Source: Streptomyces violens (GTDB taxonomy: Bacteria > Actinomycetota > Actinomycetes > Streptomycetales > Streptomycetaceae). Taken from it: a DNA stretch of 64,000 nt. This document shows positions 17,233-26,665 of the stretch, piece by piece; position 1 is the first letter of the stretch, and every line of letters starts with the position of its first letter. The position numbers and the translations under genes were made by a program. Where the stretch lies: assembly GCF_000717745.1 (NCBI RefSeq), contig NZ_JOBH01000006.1, forward strand, positions 62,001-126,000, read 5' to 3'. The notes under the pieces are model-generated. The model saw only the letters and a list, made by a program, of their open reading frames with translations. It did not search any database and was not told where the DNA came from.

Positions 17233-17266
17233 GCGCCGGGCCGGGACCGTCGTACCGGCCCGGCGC
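17233..17266. terminator. Hairpin terminator downstream of the DUF2267 gene
   Basis: A perfect 12-bp stem GCGCCGGGCCGG with its complement around a ten-base loop. It has the same stem as the hairpin at 13231-13264 with a different loop. Four T residues follow it on the minus strand, none on the plus strand; many streptomycete terminators lack a U-run. Confidence 0.65.
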
Positions 17267-17420
17267 GCACCCCTGTCCGGAAACGAATGAATGTGAGCCA
17301 TTCGGCCCAATCCTGCCTGATCGGTCGAGTTGCGGCGTTACGGGACTGAGGTAACGGGAACTCGTCCGATGGCGCCCGGAGGGTCCGGCCGCGCCGCTTT
17401 CGCGAAAGGTGGCAGCACTC

Positions 17421-17981
17421 ATGGGTCACGGCGGCGACGTCATCGAAGAACTGACCACCGACCACCGCGAGGTGACCGAGCTCTTCCAGCAGATCGAGAG
17501 CAGCACGCCCGGCTCGGACGAGCGCAAGCGCCTCGCCGACCACCTGACGATCGAGCTGGTCCGGCACTCGGTGGCCGAGGAACAGCACCTGTACCCGGCG
17601 GTGCGCAAGCACCTGCCCGAGGGCAACGCGCTCGCCGACAAGGAGATCGCCGACCACGGCCGGGTGGAGGAACTGCTGAAGAACCTGGAGAAGACGGACG
17701 CCGAGCACCCCGACTTCAACCACCTCGTCGTCAAGCTGCGCAGCGAGGTCACCGAGCACGTCAGGGACGAGGAGGGCCGGCTCTTCCCGCAGCTCAAGGA
17801 CGCCTGCCCGCAGGAGGAGCTGGACGCGCTCGGCGAGAAGATCCGCAGCGCGAAGAAGTCGGCGCCCACCCGCCCGCACCCCAAGTCCCCGACCACGCCG
17901 CCCGCCAACAAGCTGCTGGCACCCGGCGCGGGGCTGGTCGACCGGGCCCGCGACTTCGTCACCGGCCGCGGCAAGAAGTAA
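17421..17981 (+). CDS. Hemerythrin HHE cation-binding domain protein (second copy)
   Basis: A 186-residue hemerythrin-like protein, paralogous to the one at 4302. Iron-ligand type residues are visible in VIEELTTDHREVTELFQQIE (H15), ELVRHSVAEEQHLYPAVRKH, HGRVEELLKNLEKTD and TEHVRDEEGRLFPQL. The tail repeats the pattern of the first copy (TRPHPKSPTTPPANKLL and VDRARDFVTGRGKK). The ATG at 17421 is chosen over an in-frame GTG at 17409. The CBS-domain gene follows 45 bases later and is probably co-transcribed. A role in oxygen, nitric oxide or peroxide sensing is likely from the family. Confidence 0.9.
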   Translation: MGHGGDVIEELTTDHREVTELFQQIESSTPGSDERKRLADHLTIELVRHSVAEEQHLYPAVRKHLPEGNALADKEIADHGRVEELLKNLEKTDAEHPDFNHLVVKLRSEVTEHVRDEEGRLFPQLKDACPQEELDALGEKIRSAKKSAPTRPHPKSPTTPPANKLLAPGAGLVDRARDFVTGRGKK

Positions 17982-18026
17982 CCACGACGCAGAAGTAACC
18001 ACGTCCCAGAGGAGAGACCAGCACAC

Positions 18027-18443
18027 ATGCCTACCGCACGCGACATCATGTCCCCCGGCACGGAGTGCATCGGCGCCGAGGACAGCGTCATCGAGGCGGC
18101 CCGGCGGATCACCTCGCTCGGTGTCGGAGCACTGCCGATCTGCGGCACGGACAACAAGCTCAAGGGCATGCTGACCGACCGCGACATCGTCGTGAAGGTG
18201 CTCGGGGCCGGCAAGGACCCGGAGAAGACCACGGCGGGCGAGCTCGCGCAGGGCGAGGCGGTCACCATCGGCGCCGACGACGACGCCGAGGAGATCTTCG
18301 CGACCATGGCGCACCACAAGGTCCGCAGGCTGCCCGTCATCGACGGCCACAGCCTCGTCGGCATGGTCGCGCTGGCGGACGTCGCCCGCGCGCTGCCCGA
18401 CCCGCAGGCCGGGGATCTGCTGGAAGCGCTCTCGACGGACTGA
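18027..18443 (+). CDS. Stand-alone two-CBS-domain protein
   Basis: A 138-residue protein made of a pair of CBS domains (Bateman module): the first starts TARDIMSPGTECIGAEDSVI and includes VGALPICGTDNKLKGMLTDR with DIVVKVL; the second includes AEEIFATMAHHKVRRLPVID and LVGMVALADVARAL. Such proteins bind adenine nucleotides (AMP, ATP, NADH) and act as energy sensors, or as hypoxia response proteins such as mycobacterial Hrp1. No partner domain is fused. It follows the hemerythrin gene with AGGAGAG before the ATG. A perfect hairpin ends the unit. Confidence 0.9.
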   Translation: MPTARDIMSPGTECIGAEDSVIEAARRITSLGVGALPICGTDNKLKGMLTDRDIVVKVLGAGKDPEKTTAGELAQGEAVTIGADDDAEEIFATMAHHKVRRLPVIDGHSLVGMVALADVARALPDPQAGDLLEALSTD

Positions 18444-18462
18444 AGCGCCGACCCGCCGGTTC

Positions 18463-18496
18463 CCGGTACGCCCGTCCGTACGGCCGGGCGTACCGG
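18463..18496 (+). terminator. Hairpin terminator after the CBS-domain gene
   Basis: A perfect 12-bp stem CCGGTACGCCCG with its complement around a ten-base loop, 20 bases after the CBS stop and 75 bases before the next gene. Confidence 0.65.
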
Positions 18497-18570
18497 TGTC
18501 ACCGGCGGGCGTATGCACGTACGGGCGCCGGCACCGCAGCCGAGGCGGCGGACGGACGAGGAAGGTGACC

Positions 18571-21500
18571 ATGGCACCGAACGAGCAAGCGGCGCTCACC
18601 GATCGCAAGCGTGCGGCGGCGGGCGGTGTCGCGGACCTGGACGCGGCGGCCCTGGAACGGGCGCTGCGCGAGCGGGTCGACGGGGAGGTGCGCTTCGACG
18701 CGGGCAGCCGCGGCGCGTACGCCACCGACGGCTCGAACTACCGGCAGGTGCCCATCGGCGTGGTCGCGCCCCGGAACGTGCGGGCGGGCGCCGACGCGGT
18801 CGCCGTGTGCGCGGAGTTCGGCGCTCCGGTGCTCTCCCGCGGCGGCGGCACGAGCCTGGGCGGCCAGTGCACCAACACCGCCGTCGTCATCGACTGGACG
18901 AAGTACTGCCACCACCTCGTCTCTGTCGACCTGGAGCGCCGCACCTGCGTCGTCGAGCCCGGCATCGTGCTGGACGACCTCAACCGGCAACTGGCGGAGC
19001 ACGGGCTGAAGTTCGGGCCCAAGCCGTCCACGCACAGCCACTGCGCGCTCGGCGGCATGATCGGCAACAACTCCTGCGGCGCCTCCGCGCAGGCGTACGG
19101 CAAGACCGCCGACAACGTACGCCGCATGGAGGTGCTCACCTACGACGGCATCCGGATGTGGGTCGGTGCCACCTCGGACACGGAGTACGAGGAGGCCGTG
19201 GCCGGCGGCGGACGCAAGGGCGAGCTGTACCAGGGCCTGCGCCGCATCGCCGACCGCTACATGGGCGACATCCGGCGGGGCTATCCGCGCATCCCGCGCC
19301 GCGTCTCCGGCTACAACCTCGACGCGCTGCTCCCGGAGAACGAGTTCCACCTCGCCCGCCTCCTCATCGGCAGCGAAGGCACCCTGGTCACCGTGTTGCA
19401 CGCGGAGCTGGACCTGGTGCCGGTACCGCCCTACGAGGCCATGGTGGTCCTCGGGTACGACGACATCTGCGCCGCGGCCGACGACGTACCGCGGCTGCTC
19501 GAGCACTGCCGGCCCAGCCAGCTGGAGGCGATCGACGGGCGGATGGCCCAGCTCATGCGCGAGGAAGGGGCGTTCCTGGACTCCCTGGAACGCTTCCCCG
19601 AAGGCGAGAGCTGGCTGCTGCTGCAGTTCAGCGGCGACAGCCGGGAGGACGTCGACGGGCAGGCGTGCGACCTGCTGCGGGCCATCGGCCGCGGCGAGAA
19701 CGACCCGGACGTGGCGTTCTCCGACGACCCCGAGCGCGAACAGAAGATGCTCAAGGCGCGCGAGGCCGGGCTCGGTGTGACCGCGCGCCCGCCGGACGAC
19801 CGGGAGACCTGGGAGGGCTGGGAGGACTCGGCCGTACCGCCCGGCCGACTCGGCGACTATCTGCGCGATCTGAAGCAGCTCTTCGCGGAGTTCGAGTACG
19901 ACCACCCGTCCCTCTACGGGCACTTCGGACAGGGCTGCGTGCACACCCGCATTCCCTTCGACCTCAAGACCGCCGAGGGCGTCGCCGACTTCCGGGCGTT
20001 CGTGCACCGCGCGGCCGACCTCGTCGCCTCCTACGGCGGGTCGCTCTCCGGCGAGCACGGGGACGGGCAGGCCCGCGGCGAGCTGCTGCCGAAGATGTTC
20101 GGCGAGCGGCTGGTCACCGCGTTCGGCGAGGTCAAGGCGCTGTTCGACCCGGACGACCGGATGAATCCCGGCAAGGTCGTCGCCCCGTATCGCGTCGACG
20201 AGAACCTCCGGCTCGGGGCGCACTGGAGCCCGGAGAGCCATGACACGCACTTCGGCTACCCCGAGGACGACCACTCCTTCACCCGGGCCGTCATGCGCTG
20301 CGTCGGCATCGGCAACTGCCGTGCGCACGCCGGCGGCGTGATGTGCCCCTCGTACCGGGCGACCAACGAGGAGGAGCACTCCACCCGAGGGCGCGCCCGG
20401 CTGCTCTTCGAAATGCTCGGCGGGCACGGTGACTCGCCCGTCACCGACGGCTGGCGCTCCACCGAGGTCAAGGACGCCCTGGACCTCTGCCTGGCCTGCA
20501 AGGGCTGCAAGTCCGACTGCCCGGTCGGCGTCGACATGGCCACCTACAAGGCCGAGTTCCTCGCCCATCACTACGAAGGCCGGCTGCGGCCCGCCGCGCA
20601 CTACTCGCTGGGCTGGCTGCCGCTGTGGGCCCGGCTCTCCCGGGCCGCCCCGCGGCTGGTCAACGCCGCGCTGAGCGCGCCCGGCATCGGACGGCTCGGG
20701 AAGCTCGCGGCCGGGGTGACCGGGGAGCGCGCGGCGCCGGTCTTCGCCGAGGAGTCGTTCGTCCAGTGGTGGCGGGCGCGCGGCACCCCGGAGCCCGACC
20801 CCGCCGACCCCCGCACGGTCCTCCTGTGGCCGGACACGTTCAGTACGTACTTCCATCCCTCCATCGCCAAGTCGGCGGTGCGCGTACTGGAGGACGCGGG
20901 CTTCCGCGTCGCCGTGCCGACCCGGGCCGTGTGCTGCGGCCTGACCTGGATCTCCACCGGGCAGCTCCGCACCGCCAAGCGCGTCCTCGGGCGCACCCTC
21001 GACGCGCTGCAACCCTGGCTGGCGGCCGGTACGCCGGTCATCGGCCTGGAACCGTCCTGCGCGGCCGTCTTCCGCGCCGACGCGCCCGAACTGATGCCGG
21101 AGAACGAGGACGTCCAGCGGCTGGCCGAGCAGTTCCGCACCTTCGCCGAGCAGCTCCTCAACCACGCGCCCGAGGACTGGCGGCCGCCCCGGCTGGCCCG
21201 TATCGCCACCGTGCAGACCCACTGCCATCAGCACGCCGTCCTCAAGGACGACGCCGACCGGGAGCTGATGCGCCGGGCCGGTATCCAGGCCGACGTGCTG
21301 GACGAGGGGTGCTGCGGGCTGGCCGGCAACTTCGGCTTCGAACGCGGCCACCACGACCTGTCGATGAAGGTCGGCGAGCTCGGCGTGCTGCCCGCCGTAC
21401 GGGACGCCGCGCCCAGCGCCCTGGTCATCGCCGACGGGTTCAGCTGCCGTACCCAGATCGAGCAGGGCGGTACGGGGCGGCGCGCGCTGCACCTCGCCGA

Positions 21501-21693
21501 GGCCCTCGCGCTCGGCATCGACGGGCCGCTGCCGGCCACCGGGCCCGAAGTGCTCGCCCAGCGGCCCGTCGCCCGGACCCGGGACGCCCGGCTGCTCACC
21601 GCGGGCGCGCTGGCCGCGCTCGGCGTCGCCGCCGCCGTCGTCGGCCGGTCGGCGGCCCGCCGTTCCGCACCGCACGTCACCCATGCGAAATGA
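18571..21693 (+). CDS. FAD-linked oxidase fused to Fe-S/CCG domains (GlcD-GlcF-like dehydrogenase)
   Basis: A 1040-residue fusion resembling D-lactate/glycolate-type 2-hydroxyacid dehydrogenases. Residues about 45-260 are the PCMH-type FAD domain (VLSRGGGTSLGGQC, GMIGNNSCGASAQ). Residues about 270-535 are the FAD-oxidase C domain (YGHFGQGCVHTRIPFD, LSGEHGDGQARGELLPK, NPGKVV). Two ferredoxin-like cysteine clusters follow: CVGIGNCRAHAGGVMC at about 577 and CLACKGCKSDCPVG at about 640. Two CCG domains come last, with CCGLTWIS near 788 and CCGLAGNFGFE near 913. A hydrophobic C-terminal segment (LLTAGALAALGVAAAVVG) could attach it to the membrane for electron transfer to quinone. The start is the ATG at 18571 after GAGGAAGG. 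It heads a compact run with the TPP enzyme 12 bases downstream. Confidence 0.9.
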   Translation: MAPNEQAALTDRKRAAAGGVADLDAAALERALRERVDGEVRFDAGSRGAYATDGSNYRQVPIGVVAPRNVRAGADAVAVCAEFGAPVLSRGGGTSLGGQCTNTAVVIDWTKYCHHLVSVDLERRTCVVEPGIVLDDLNRQLAEHGLKFGPKPSTHSHCALGGMIGNNSCGASAQAYGKTADNVRRMEVLTYDGIRMWVGATSDTEYEEAVAGGGRKGELYQGLRRIADRYMGDIRRGYPRIPRRVSGYNLDALLPENEFHLARLLIGSEGTLVTVLHAELDLVPVPPYEAMVVLGYDDICAAADDVPRLLEHCRPSQLEAIDGRMAQLMREEGAFLDSLERFPEGESWLLLQFSGDSREDVDGQACDLLRAIGRGENDPDVAFSDDPEREQKMLKAREAGLGVTARPPDDRETWEGWEDSAVPPGRLGDYLRDLKQLFAEFEYDHPSLYGHFGQGCVHTRIPFDLKTAEGVADFRAFVHRAADLVASYGGSLSGEHGDGQARGELLPKMFGERLVTAFGEVKALFDPDDRMNPGKVVAPYRVDENLRLGAHWSPESHDTHFGYPEDDHSFTRAVMRCVGIGNCRAHAGGVMCPSYRATNEEEHSTRGRARLLFEMLGGHGDSPVTDGWRSTEVKDALDLCLACKGCKSDCPVGVDMATYKAEFLAHHYEGRLRPAAHYSLGWLPLWARLSRAAPRLVNAALSAPGIGRLGKLAAGVTGERAAPVFAEESFVQWWRARGTPEPDPADPRTVLLWPDTFSTYFHPSIAKSAVRVLEDAGFRVAVPTRAVCCGLTWISTGQLRTAKRVLGRTLDALQPWLAAGTPVIGLEPSCAAVFRADAPELMPENEDVQRLAEQFRTFAEQLLNHAPEDWRPPRLARIATVQTHCHQHAVLKDDADRELMRRAGIQADVLDEGCCGLAGNFGFERGHHDLSMKVGELGVLPAVRDAAPSALVIADGFSCRTQIEQGGTGRRALHLAEALALGIDGPLPATGPEVLAQRPVARTRDARLLTAGALAALGVAAAVVGRSAARRSAPHVTHAK

Positions 21694-21705
21694 GAGGTAA
21701 TCCCA

Positions 21706-23535
21706 GTGTCGATCAAGGTGTCCGACTACGTTCTCCAGCGGCTGCGCGAGTGGGACGTCGACCACGTGTTCAGCTACGCGGGTGACGGCATCAACGGCCT
21801 GCTGGCCGCCTGGGGGCGGGCCGACAACAAGCCGGAGTTCGTCCAGGCGCGGCACGAGGAGATGGCCGCGTTCGAGGCGGTCGGCTACGCCAAGTTCTCC
21901 GGCCGGGTCGGCGTCTGCGCCGCGACCTCCGGGCCCGGCGCCATCCACCTCCTCAACGGCCTCTACGACGCCAAGCTCGACCACGTCCCCGTCGTCGCCA
22001 TCGTCGGCCAGACCAACCGCAGCGCCATGGGCGGCTCCTACCAGCAGGAGGTCGACCTGGCGAGCCTGTACAAGGACGTCGCCTCCGACTTCTGCGAGAC
22101 GGTGACCGTCCCCGAGCAGCTGCCCAACGTCATCGACCGGGCCATGCGCACCGCGATCGCCCGGCGCACCGTCACCGCCATCATCATCCCCGCCGACGTG
22201 CAGGAGCTGGACTACTCCCCGCCCCAGCACGCGTTCAAGATGGTGCCCTCCAGCCTGGGCATGGCCCAGTACGCGCCGGTCCCCGCGAACCCCGAGGTCG
22301 CCCGCGCCGCGAAGGTCATCAACGAGGGCGAGAAGGTCGCGATCCTGATCGGGCAGGGCGCCCGCGGCGCCCGCGCCGAGGTCGAGGAGCTGGCCGACGT
22401 CACCGGCGCCGGCGTCGCCAAGGCGCTGCTCGGCAAGGACGCGCTGCCGGACGACCTGCCCTACGTCACCGGCGCCATCGGCCTGCTCGGCACCCGGCCC
22501 TCGTACGAGCTGATGATGGACTGCGACACCCTCGTGGTGATCGGCTCCAGCTTCCCGTACACCCAGTTCATGCCCGAGCTGGACCAGGCGCGCGCCGTCC
22601 AGATCGACATCGATCCGCACATGGTCGGCATGCGCTACCCCTTCGAGGTCAACCTCGTCGGTGACGCCAAGGAGACGCTGCGGGCGCTGCTGCCGCAGCT
22701 GAAGCGGAAGAAGCACGGCGACTGGCGCAAGAAGATCGAGAAGAACACCAAGCGCTGGTGGGAGGTCATGCAGCGGCGCGCCGCCGTGGACGCCGACCCG
22801 ATCAACCCCGAGTACGTCGTGCACACCCTGGACGCGCTGCTGCCGAACGACATGATCCTCGCCGCCGACTCCGGCTCCGCCGCCAACTGGTACGCGCGCC
22901 ACCTGCGGATGCGCGGCGCCATGCGCGGCTCGCTGTCCGGCACCCTGGCCACCATGGGCCCCGGCGTGCCGTACGTCATCGGCGCCAAGTTCGCGCACCC
23001 CGAGCGGCCCGCGCTGGCCATCGTCGGCGACGGCGCGATGCAGATGAACGGCATGGCCGAGCTGATCACCGCGCGCAAGTACTGGCAGCAGTGGTCCGAC
23101 CCGCGGCTCATCATCGCGGTCCTGAACAACGAGGACCTCAACCAGGTCACCTGGGAGATGCGCGCGATGTCCGGGGCGCCGCAGTTCGAGCCCTCGCAGC
23201 ACATCCCGGACGTGCCGTACGCGGACTTCGCACGCTCCATCGGCCTCGGCGGCGTCCGCGTGGAGAAGCCCGGCGACGTGGAGTCGGCGTGGCGCCAGGC
23301 GCTCTCCGCCGACCGCCCGTTCGTCATCGACTTCCGCACCGACCCGGCCGTGCCGCCGATCCCGCCGCACGCCAGCTTCGACCAGATCGAGGCCGCGGCC
23401 ACCGCGATCCTCAAGGGCGACAGCGACCGCGCCGACGTGATCAAGCAGGGCTTCAAGGCCAAGGTGCAGGAGATGCTGCCGGGCCACCGGCACCGCGAGG
23501 ACCGGCCCGGCACCGAGGACGGCAAGAACGCCTGA
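21706..23535 (+). CDS. Thiamine pyrophosphate enzyme (pyruvate oxidase/acetolactate synthase-like, YdaP type)
   Basis: A 609-residue TPP-dependent enzyme with all three domains: PYR (about 5-175, catalytic glutamate in VQARHEEMAAFEAVGYA), central domain (about 190-330) and PP domain (about 370-540) with the TPP/metal motif GDGAMQMNGMAEL from about residue 441 and LNNEDLNQVTWEM. The nearest well-known relative in type is B. subtilis YdaP, a SigB-dependent putative pyruvate oxidase. Decarboxylation of pyruvate or another 2-oxo acid is expected; the acceptor is unknown. It starts with GTG. The stop overlaps the next gene (TGATGA), and the upstream FAD/Fe-S enzyme could supply or consume the same 2-oxo or 2-hydroxy acid. 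Confidence 0.88.
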   Translation: MSIKVSDYVLQRLREWDVDHVFSYAGDGINGLLAAWGRADNKPEFVQARHEEMAAFEAVGYAKFSGRVGVCAATSGPGAIHLLNGLYDAKLDHVPVVAIVGQTNRSAMGGSYQQEVDLASLYKDVASDFCETVTVPEQLPNVIDRAMRTAIARRTVTAIIIPADVQELDYSPPQHAFKMVPSSLGMAQYAPVPANPEVARAAKVINEGEKVAILIGQGARGARAEVEELADVTGAGVAKALLGKDALPDDLPYVTGAIGLLGTRPSYELMMDCDTLVVIGSSFPYTQFMPELDQARAVQIDIDPHMVGMRYPFEVNLVGDAKETLRALLPQLKRKKHGDWRKKIEKNTKRWWEVMQRRAAVDADPINPEYVVHTLDALLPNDMILAADSGSAANWYARHLRMRGAMRGSLSGTLATMGPGVPYVIGAKFAHPERPALAIVGDGAMQMNGMAELITARKYWQQWSDPRLIIAVLNNEDLNQVTWEMRAMSGAPQFEPSQHIPDVPYADFARSIGLGGVRVEKPGDVESAWRQALSADRPFVIDFRTDPAVPPIPPHASFDQIEAAATAILKGDSDRADVIKQGFKAKVQEMLPGHRHREDRPGTEDGKNA

Positions 23536-24662
23536 TGACGGACGAGCAAGAGGAGCACGACGGACCGCCGGTGGAGTCGGTCGGGACGGCGGTCTACACC
23601 GTCCCGACCGACGCCCCGGAGGGCGATGGCACGCTCACCTGGAACTCCACGACGCTGGTGCTGGTCACCGTGCGGTCCGGCGGCACCACCGGCTTCGGAT
23701 ACACCTATGGCGCGCCCGCCACCGCACAGGTCGTCGGCGGGCAACTGGCGGACGTGGTGACCGGGCGCTGCGCCCTGGACGTGCCGGGCACCAACGAGGC
23801 GATGAACCGGGCCGTCCGCAACGCCGGGCGGCCCGGCCTCGTCGCCGGCGCGATCTCGGCCGTCGACCTCGCGCTGTGGGACCTCAAGGCGCGGCTGCTG
23901 GACCTGCCGCTGGTACGGCTGCTCGGCGCGTGCCGGGCGGAGGTCCCCGTATACGGGAGCGGCGGCTTCACCACGTACGACGCGGAGCAGCAGGAGCGCC
24001 AGCTGCGGCACTGGGTCGACGAGCAGGGCATCCCGCGCGTCAAGATCAAGATCGGTGAGTCGTGGGGCAGCGCCCCGTGGCGGGACGCCGAGCGCGTCAC
24101 CGCGGCCCGCCGCGCCATCGGCGGCACCGCCGACCTCTACGTCGACGCCAACGGCGGCTACTCCCGCAAGCAGGCCGTCCGCGTCGCGGCCCACCTCGCT
24201 GACCAGGGCGTCACCTGGTTCGAGGAACCGGTCTCCTCCGACGACCTCACCGGGCTCGCGCACATCCGGGCCGCCGTCACGCCGGACGTCACCGCCGGCG
24301 AATACGGCTACACCCTTCCGTACTTCGGGCACATGCTGCGCGCCGACGCGGTGGACTGCCTGCAGGCCGACGCCACCCGCTGCGGCGGCCTCACCGTCTG
24401 GCTGCGCGCCGCGGCCCTCGCCGAGGCCAACGGGCTGGAGCTGTCCGGCCACTGCGCCCCGCACGTGCACGCCCACGCGGCCGCCGCCCTGCCCAACCTG
24501 CGCCACCTGGAGTGGTTCCACGACCACGTGCGCATCGAGAACCTGCTCTTCGACGGCGCCCTCGACCCGTCCGGCGGCAGCATCCGGCCTGGCGCCGACG
24601 GCGCGCCCGGACACGGGCTCACGCTCCGCGCCGACCTGGCCGAGCAGTACCGCACCGGCTGA
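23535..24662 (+). CDS. Enolase-superfamily enzyme (mandelate racemase/acid-sugar dehydratase-like)
   Basis: A 375-residue protein with the capping plus (beta/alpha)7-beta barrel layout of the enolase superfamily. The catalytic KxK is in RVKIKIGESWG, metal ligands are expected in DLYVDANGGYS, TWFEEPVSSDD and TAGEYGYT, and a histidine-rich end (SGHCAPHVHAHAAAALPNL) follows. The combination suggests a mandelate-racemase-like or acid-sugar dehydratase rather than a muconate cycloisomerase; the substrate is not identifiable. The ATG shares one base with the stop of the TPP enzyme, so the two are coupled. Confidence 0.85.
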   Translation: MTDEQEEHDGPPVESVGTAVYTVPTDAPEGDGTLTWNSTTLVLVTVRSGGTTGFGYTYGAPATAQVVGGQLADVVTGRCALDVPGTNEAMNRAVRNAGRPGLVAGAISAVDLALWDLKARLLDLPLVRLLGACRAEVPVYGSGGFTTYDAEQQERQLRHWVDEQGIPRVKIKIGESWGSAPWRDAERVTAARRAIGGTADLYVDANGGYSRKQAVRVAAHLADQGVTWFEEPVSSDDLTGLAHIRAAVTPDVTAGEYGYTLPYFGHMLRADAVDCLQADATRCGGLTVWLRAAALAEANGLELSGHCAPHVHAHAAAALPNLRHLEWFHDHVRIENLLFDGALDPSGGSIRPGADGAPGHGLTLRADLAEQYRTG

Positions 24663-24709
24663 CCGCACACCCGGTACGGAGCACCGCGCGACACCCCCCA
24701 CGGAGACCG

Positions 24710-26596
24710 ATGACCGCCATCGAACTGCCCGAGAGCCACGCCTATCCGCCACAGGTGCTGCGCGACTACGCCGTACTGGCCGACGGCGAGCGCGCGGCGC
24801 TGGTCGGCCCGCGCGGCGAGATCTGCTGGCTGTGCGCCCCGCGCTGGCACGACGAGGCGGTCTTCGCCACCCTCATCGGCGGCGGCGGGGTCTACGCGGT
24901 GACGCCGCGGGAGCGCTATGTGCCCGGCGGCCACTACGAAGAGGGCACGCTGATCTGGCGCAGCCGCTGGATCACCCAGAGCGGCATCGTCGAGTGCCGG
25001 GAGGCGCTGGCGTTCCCGGGCGACCCCGACCGCGTCGTCCTGCTGCGCCGCGTGGAGGCGTGCGAGGGCCCGGCCCGGCTGCGGGTGGTCCTGCACCCGC
25101 TCGCCGACTACGGCGCCGAGCCGCTGCACGAGCCGCACCGCGACGCACACGGCGTGTGGACCGCCCGAGCGGGCGGCCTGCACCTCCGCTGGACGGGCGG
25201 CGCGCAGGCCCGCATCACCGACGAACCGACGGACCCCGGCCCCGACGCGGACCCCGGCACCGGCAACGACCCCGGCACCGAGCGGCACTTCGACCGCCGC
25301 CGCGCCACCCGGCTCGTCCTCGACCTGTGCCTCGACCCCGGCCGGCAGCACGACTTCGTCCTGGAGATCGGCCGCACCCCGCCGGACGGCCCCCCACCGG
25401 AGCCCGACACCGCCTGGGCCGCTACCGAACGGGCCTGGCGGGAAGCGGTCCCCGCGCTGGATCACACCGTCGCCGCCGGCGACGCCCGGCAGTCCTACGC
25501 CGTGCTGCGCGGCATGACCGGCGCCCGCGGCGGAATGATCGCCGCGGCCACCACCAGCCTGCCCGAACGCGCCGAAGAGGGCCGCAACTACGACTACCGG
25601 TACGTCTGGATCCGCGACCAGTGCTACGCGGGCCAGGCCATGGCGGCGGCGGGGCACTACCCGCTGCTCGACGCCGCCGTCCGCTTCATCGGCGCGCGGC
25701 TGCACGACGACGGGCCCGAAATCGCCCCCGCGTACACGGTCGACGGCGGCCCCGTACCCGACCAGCGGGAACTGGACCTGGCCGGCTACCCCGGCGGCTA
25801 CGACCGGATCGGCAACCGCGTCAACCGGCAGTTCCAGCTCGACGCCTTCGGCGAGGCGCTGCTGCTCTTCGCCGCCGCGGCCCGCGCGGACCGACTCGAC
25901 GGCGACGGCTGGAAGGCCGCGGAGATCGCCGCGGACGCCGTGGCGCGCCGCTGGCGGGAGCCGGACGCCGGCATCTGGGAACTGGACGCGCGCGCCTGGA
26001 CGCACAGCCGCCTCATCTGCTCCGGCGGGCTGCGCGCGATGGCCGCGGCCGGGCCGCCCGGACCGCAGGCCCGCAAGTGGCGCGCGCTCGCCGACACCCT
26101 CCTCGACGTCACCACCGCCACCGCGCTGCACCCCGACGGCCACTGGCAGCGCGCCGCCGACGACCCGGCGCTGGACGCGGCCCTGCTCATACCGGCCCTG
26201 CGCGGCACGCTGCCCGCCGACGACCCGCGCACCCGCGCCACGCTGCGGGCCTACCAGGAGCGGCTGACCGACCGCCACTTCGCGTACCGCTTCCGGCACG
26301 ACGACCGGCCGCTGGCGGAGGCGGAAGGCGCCTTCGTGCTCTGCGGCTTCGCGGTGGCGCTGGCGGAACACCAGCAGGGGAGGGAGACCGAGGCGTACCG
26401 CTGGTTCGAGCGCAACCGCGCCGCGTGCGGCACGGCCGGGCTGTATGCCGAGGAGTACGACATCACACAGCGTCAGTTGCGGGGCAATCTGCCGCAGTCC
26501 TTCGTGCACGCGATGATGCTGGAGTGCGCGGTCCGGCTGGCCGGCGCGGACGGCGTGCCCGAACGGCCCACCTCCTCTCGCGGTGACCGGACCTGA
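24710..26596 (+). CDS. Glycoside hydrolase family 15 protein (second, diverged copy)
   Basis: A 628-residue intracellular GH15 enzyme. Shared features are RDYAVLADGERAALVGPRGE, GGMIAAATTSLPERAEEGRN, YDYRYVWIRDQCYAG and the two presumed catalytic glutamates, E424 in GIWELD and E539 in AEGAFVLCGF. Compared with the copy at 2403 it has an acidic Pro/Asp/Gly-rich insert near residues 165-185 (PTDPGPDADPGTGNDPGTE) and a different N-terminal end. The substrate is probably an alpha-glucoside or a glucan end. It lies 47 bases after the enolase-superfamily gene in the same run. Confidence 0.88.
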   Translation: MTAIELPESHAYPPQVLRDYAVLADGERAALVGPRGEICWLCAPRWHDEAVFATLIGGGGVYAVTPRERYVPGGHYEEGTLIWRSRWITQSGIVECREALAFPGDPDRVVLLRRVEACEGPARLRVVLHPLADYGAEPLHEPHRDAHGVWTARAGGLHLRWTGGAQARITDEPTDPGPDADPGTGNDPGTERHFDRRRATRLVLDLCLDPGRQHDFVLEIGRTPPDGPPPEPDTAWAATERAWREAVPALDHTVAAGDARQSYAVLRGMTGARGGMIAAATTSLPERAEEGRNYDYRYVWIRDQCYAGQAMAAAGHYPLLDAAVRFIGARLHDDGPEIAPAYTVDGGPVPDQRELDLAGYPGGYDRIGNRVNRQFQLDAFGEALLLFAAAARADRLDGDGWKAAEIAADAVARRWREPDAGIWELDARAWTHSRLICSGGLRAMAAAGPPGPQARKWRALADTLLDVTTATALHPDGHWQRAADDPALDAALLIPALRGTLPADDPRTRATLRAYQERLTDRHFAYRFRHDDRPLAEAEGAFVLCGFAVALAEHQQGRETEAYRWFERNRAACGTAGLYAEEYDITQRQLRGNLPQSFVHAMMLECAVRLAGADGVPERPTSSRGDRT

Positions 26597-26665
26597 GGAG
26601 TGGAGTGGAACGTGCCACCGGTCCGCACTCCCGGCGGGCCGGGGACGACCACGAGGAGACGTGAC

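Noticed and set aside
18499..23493. Very long open frame of 1664 codons on the minus strand
   Set aside because: It lies opposite the FAD/Fe-S and TPP enzyme genes, has biased composition (many Val, Gly, Arg, Ala, His) and no recognisable motifs. High GC removes stop codons from the antisense frame.
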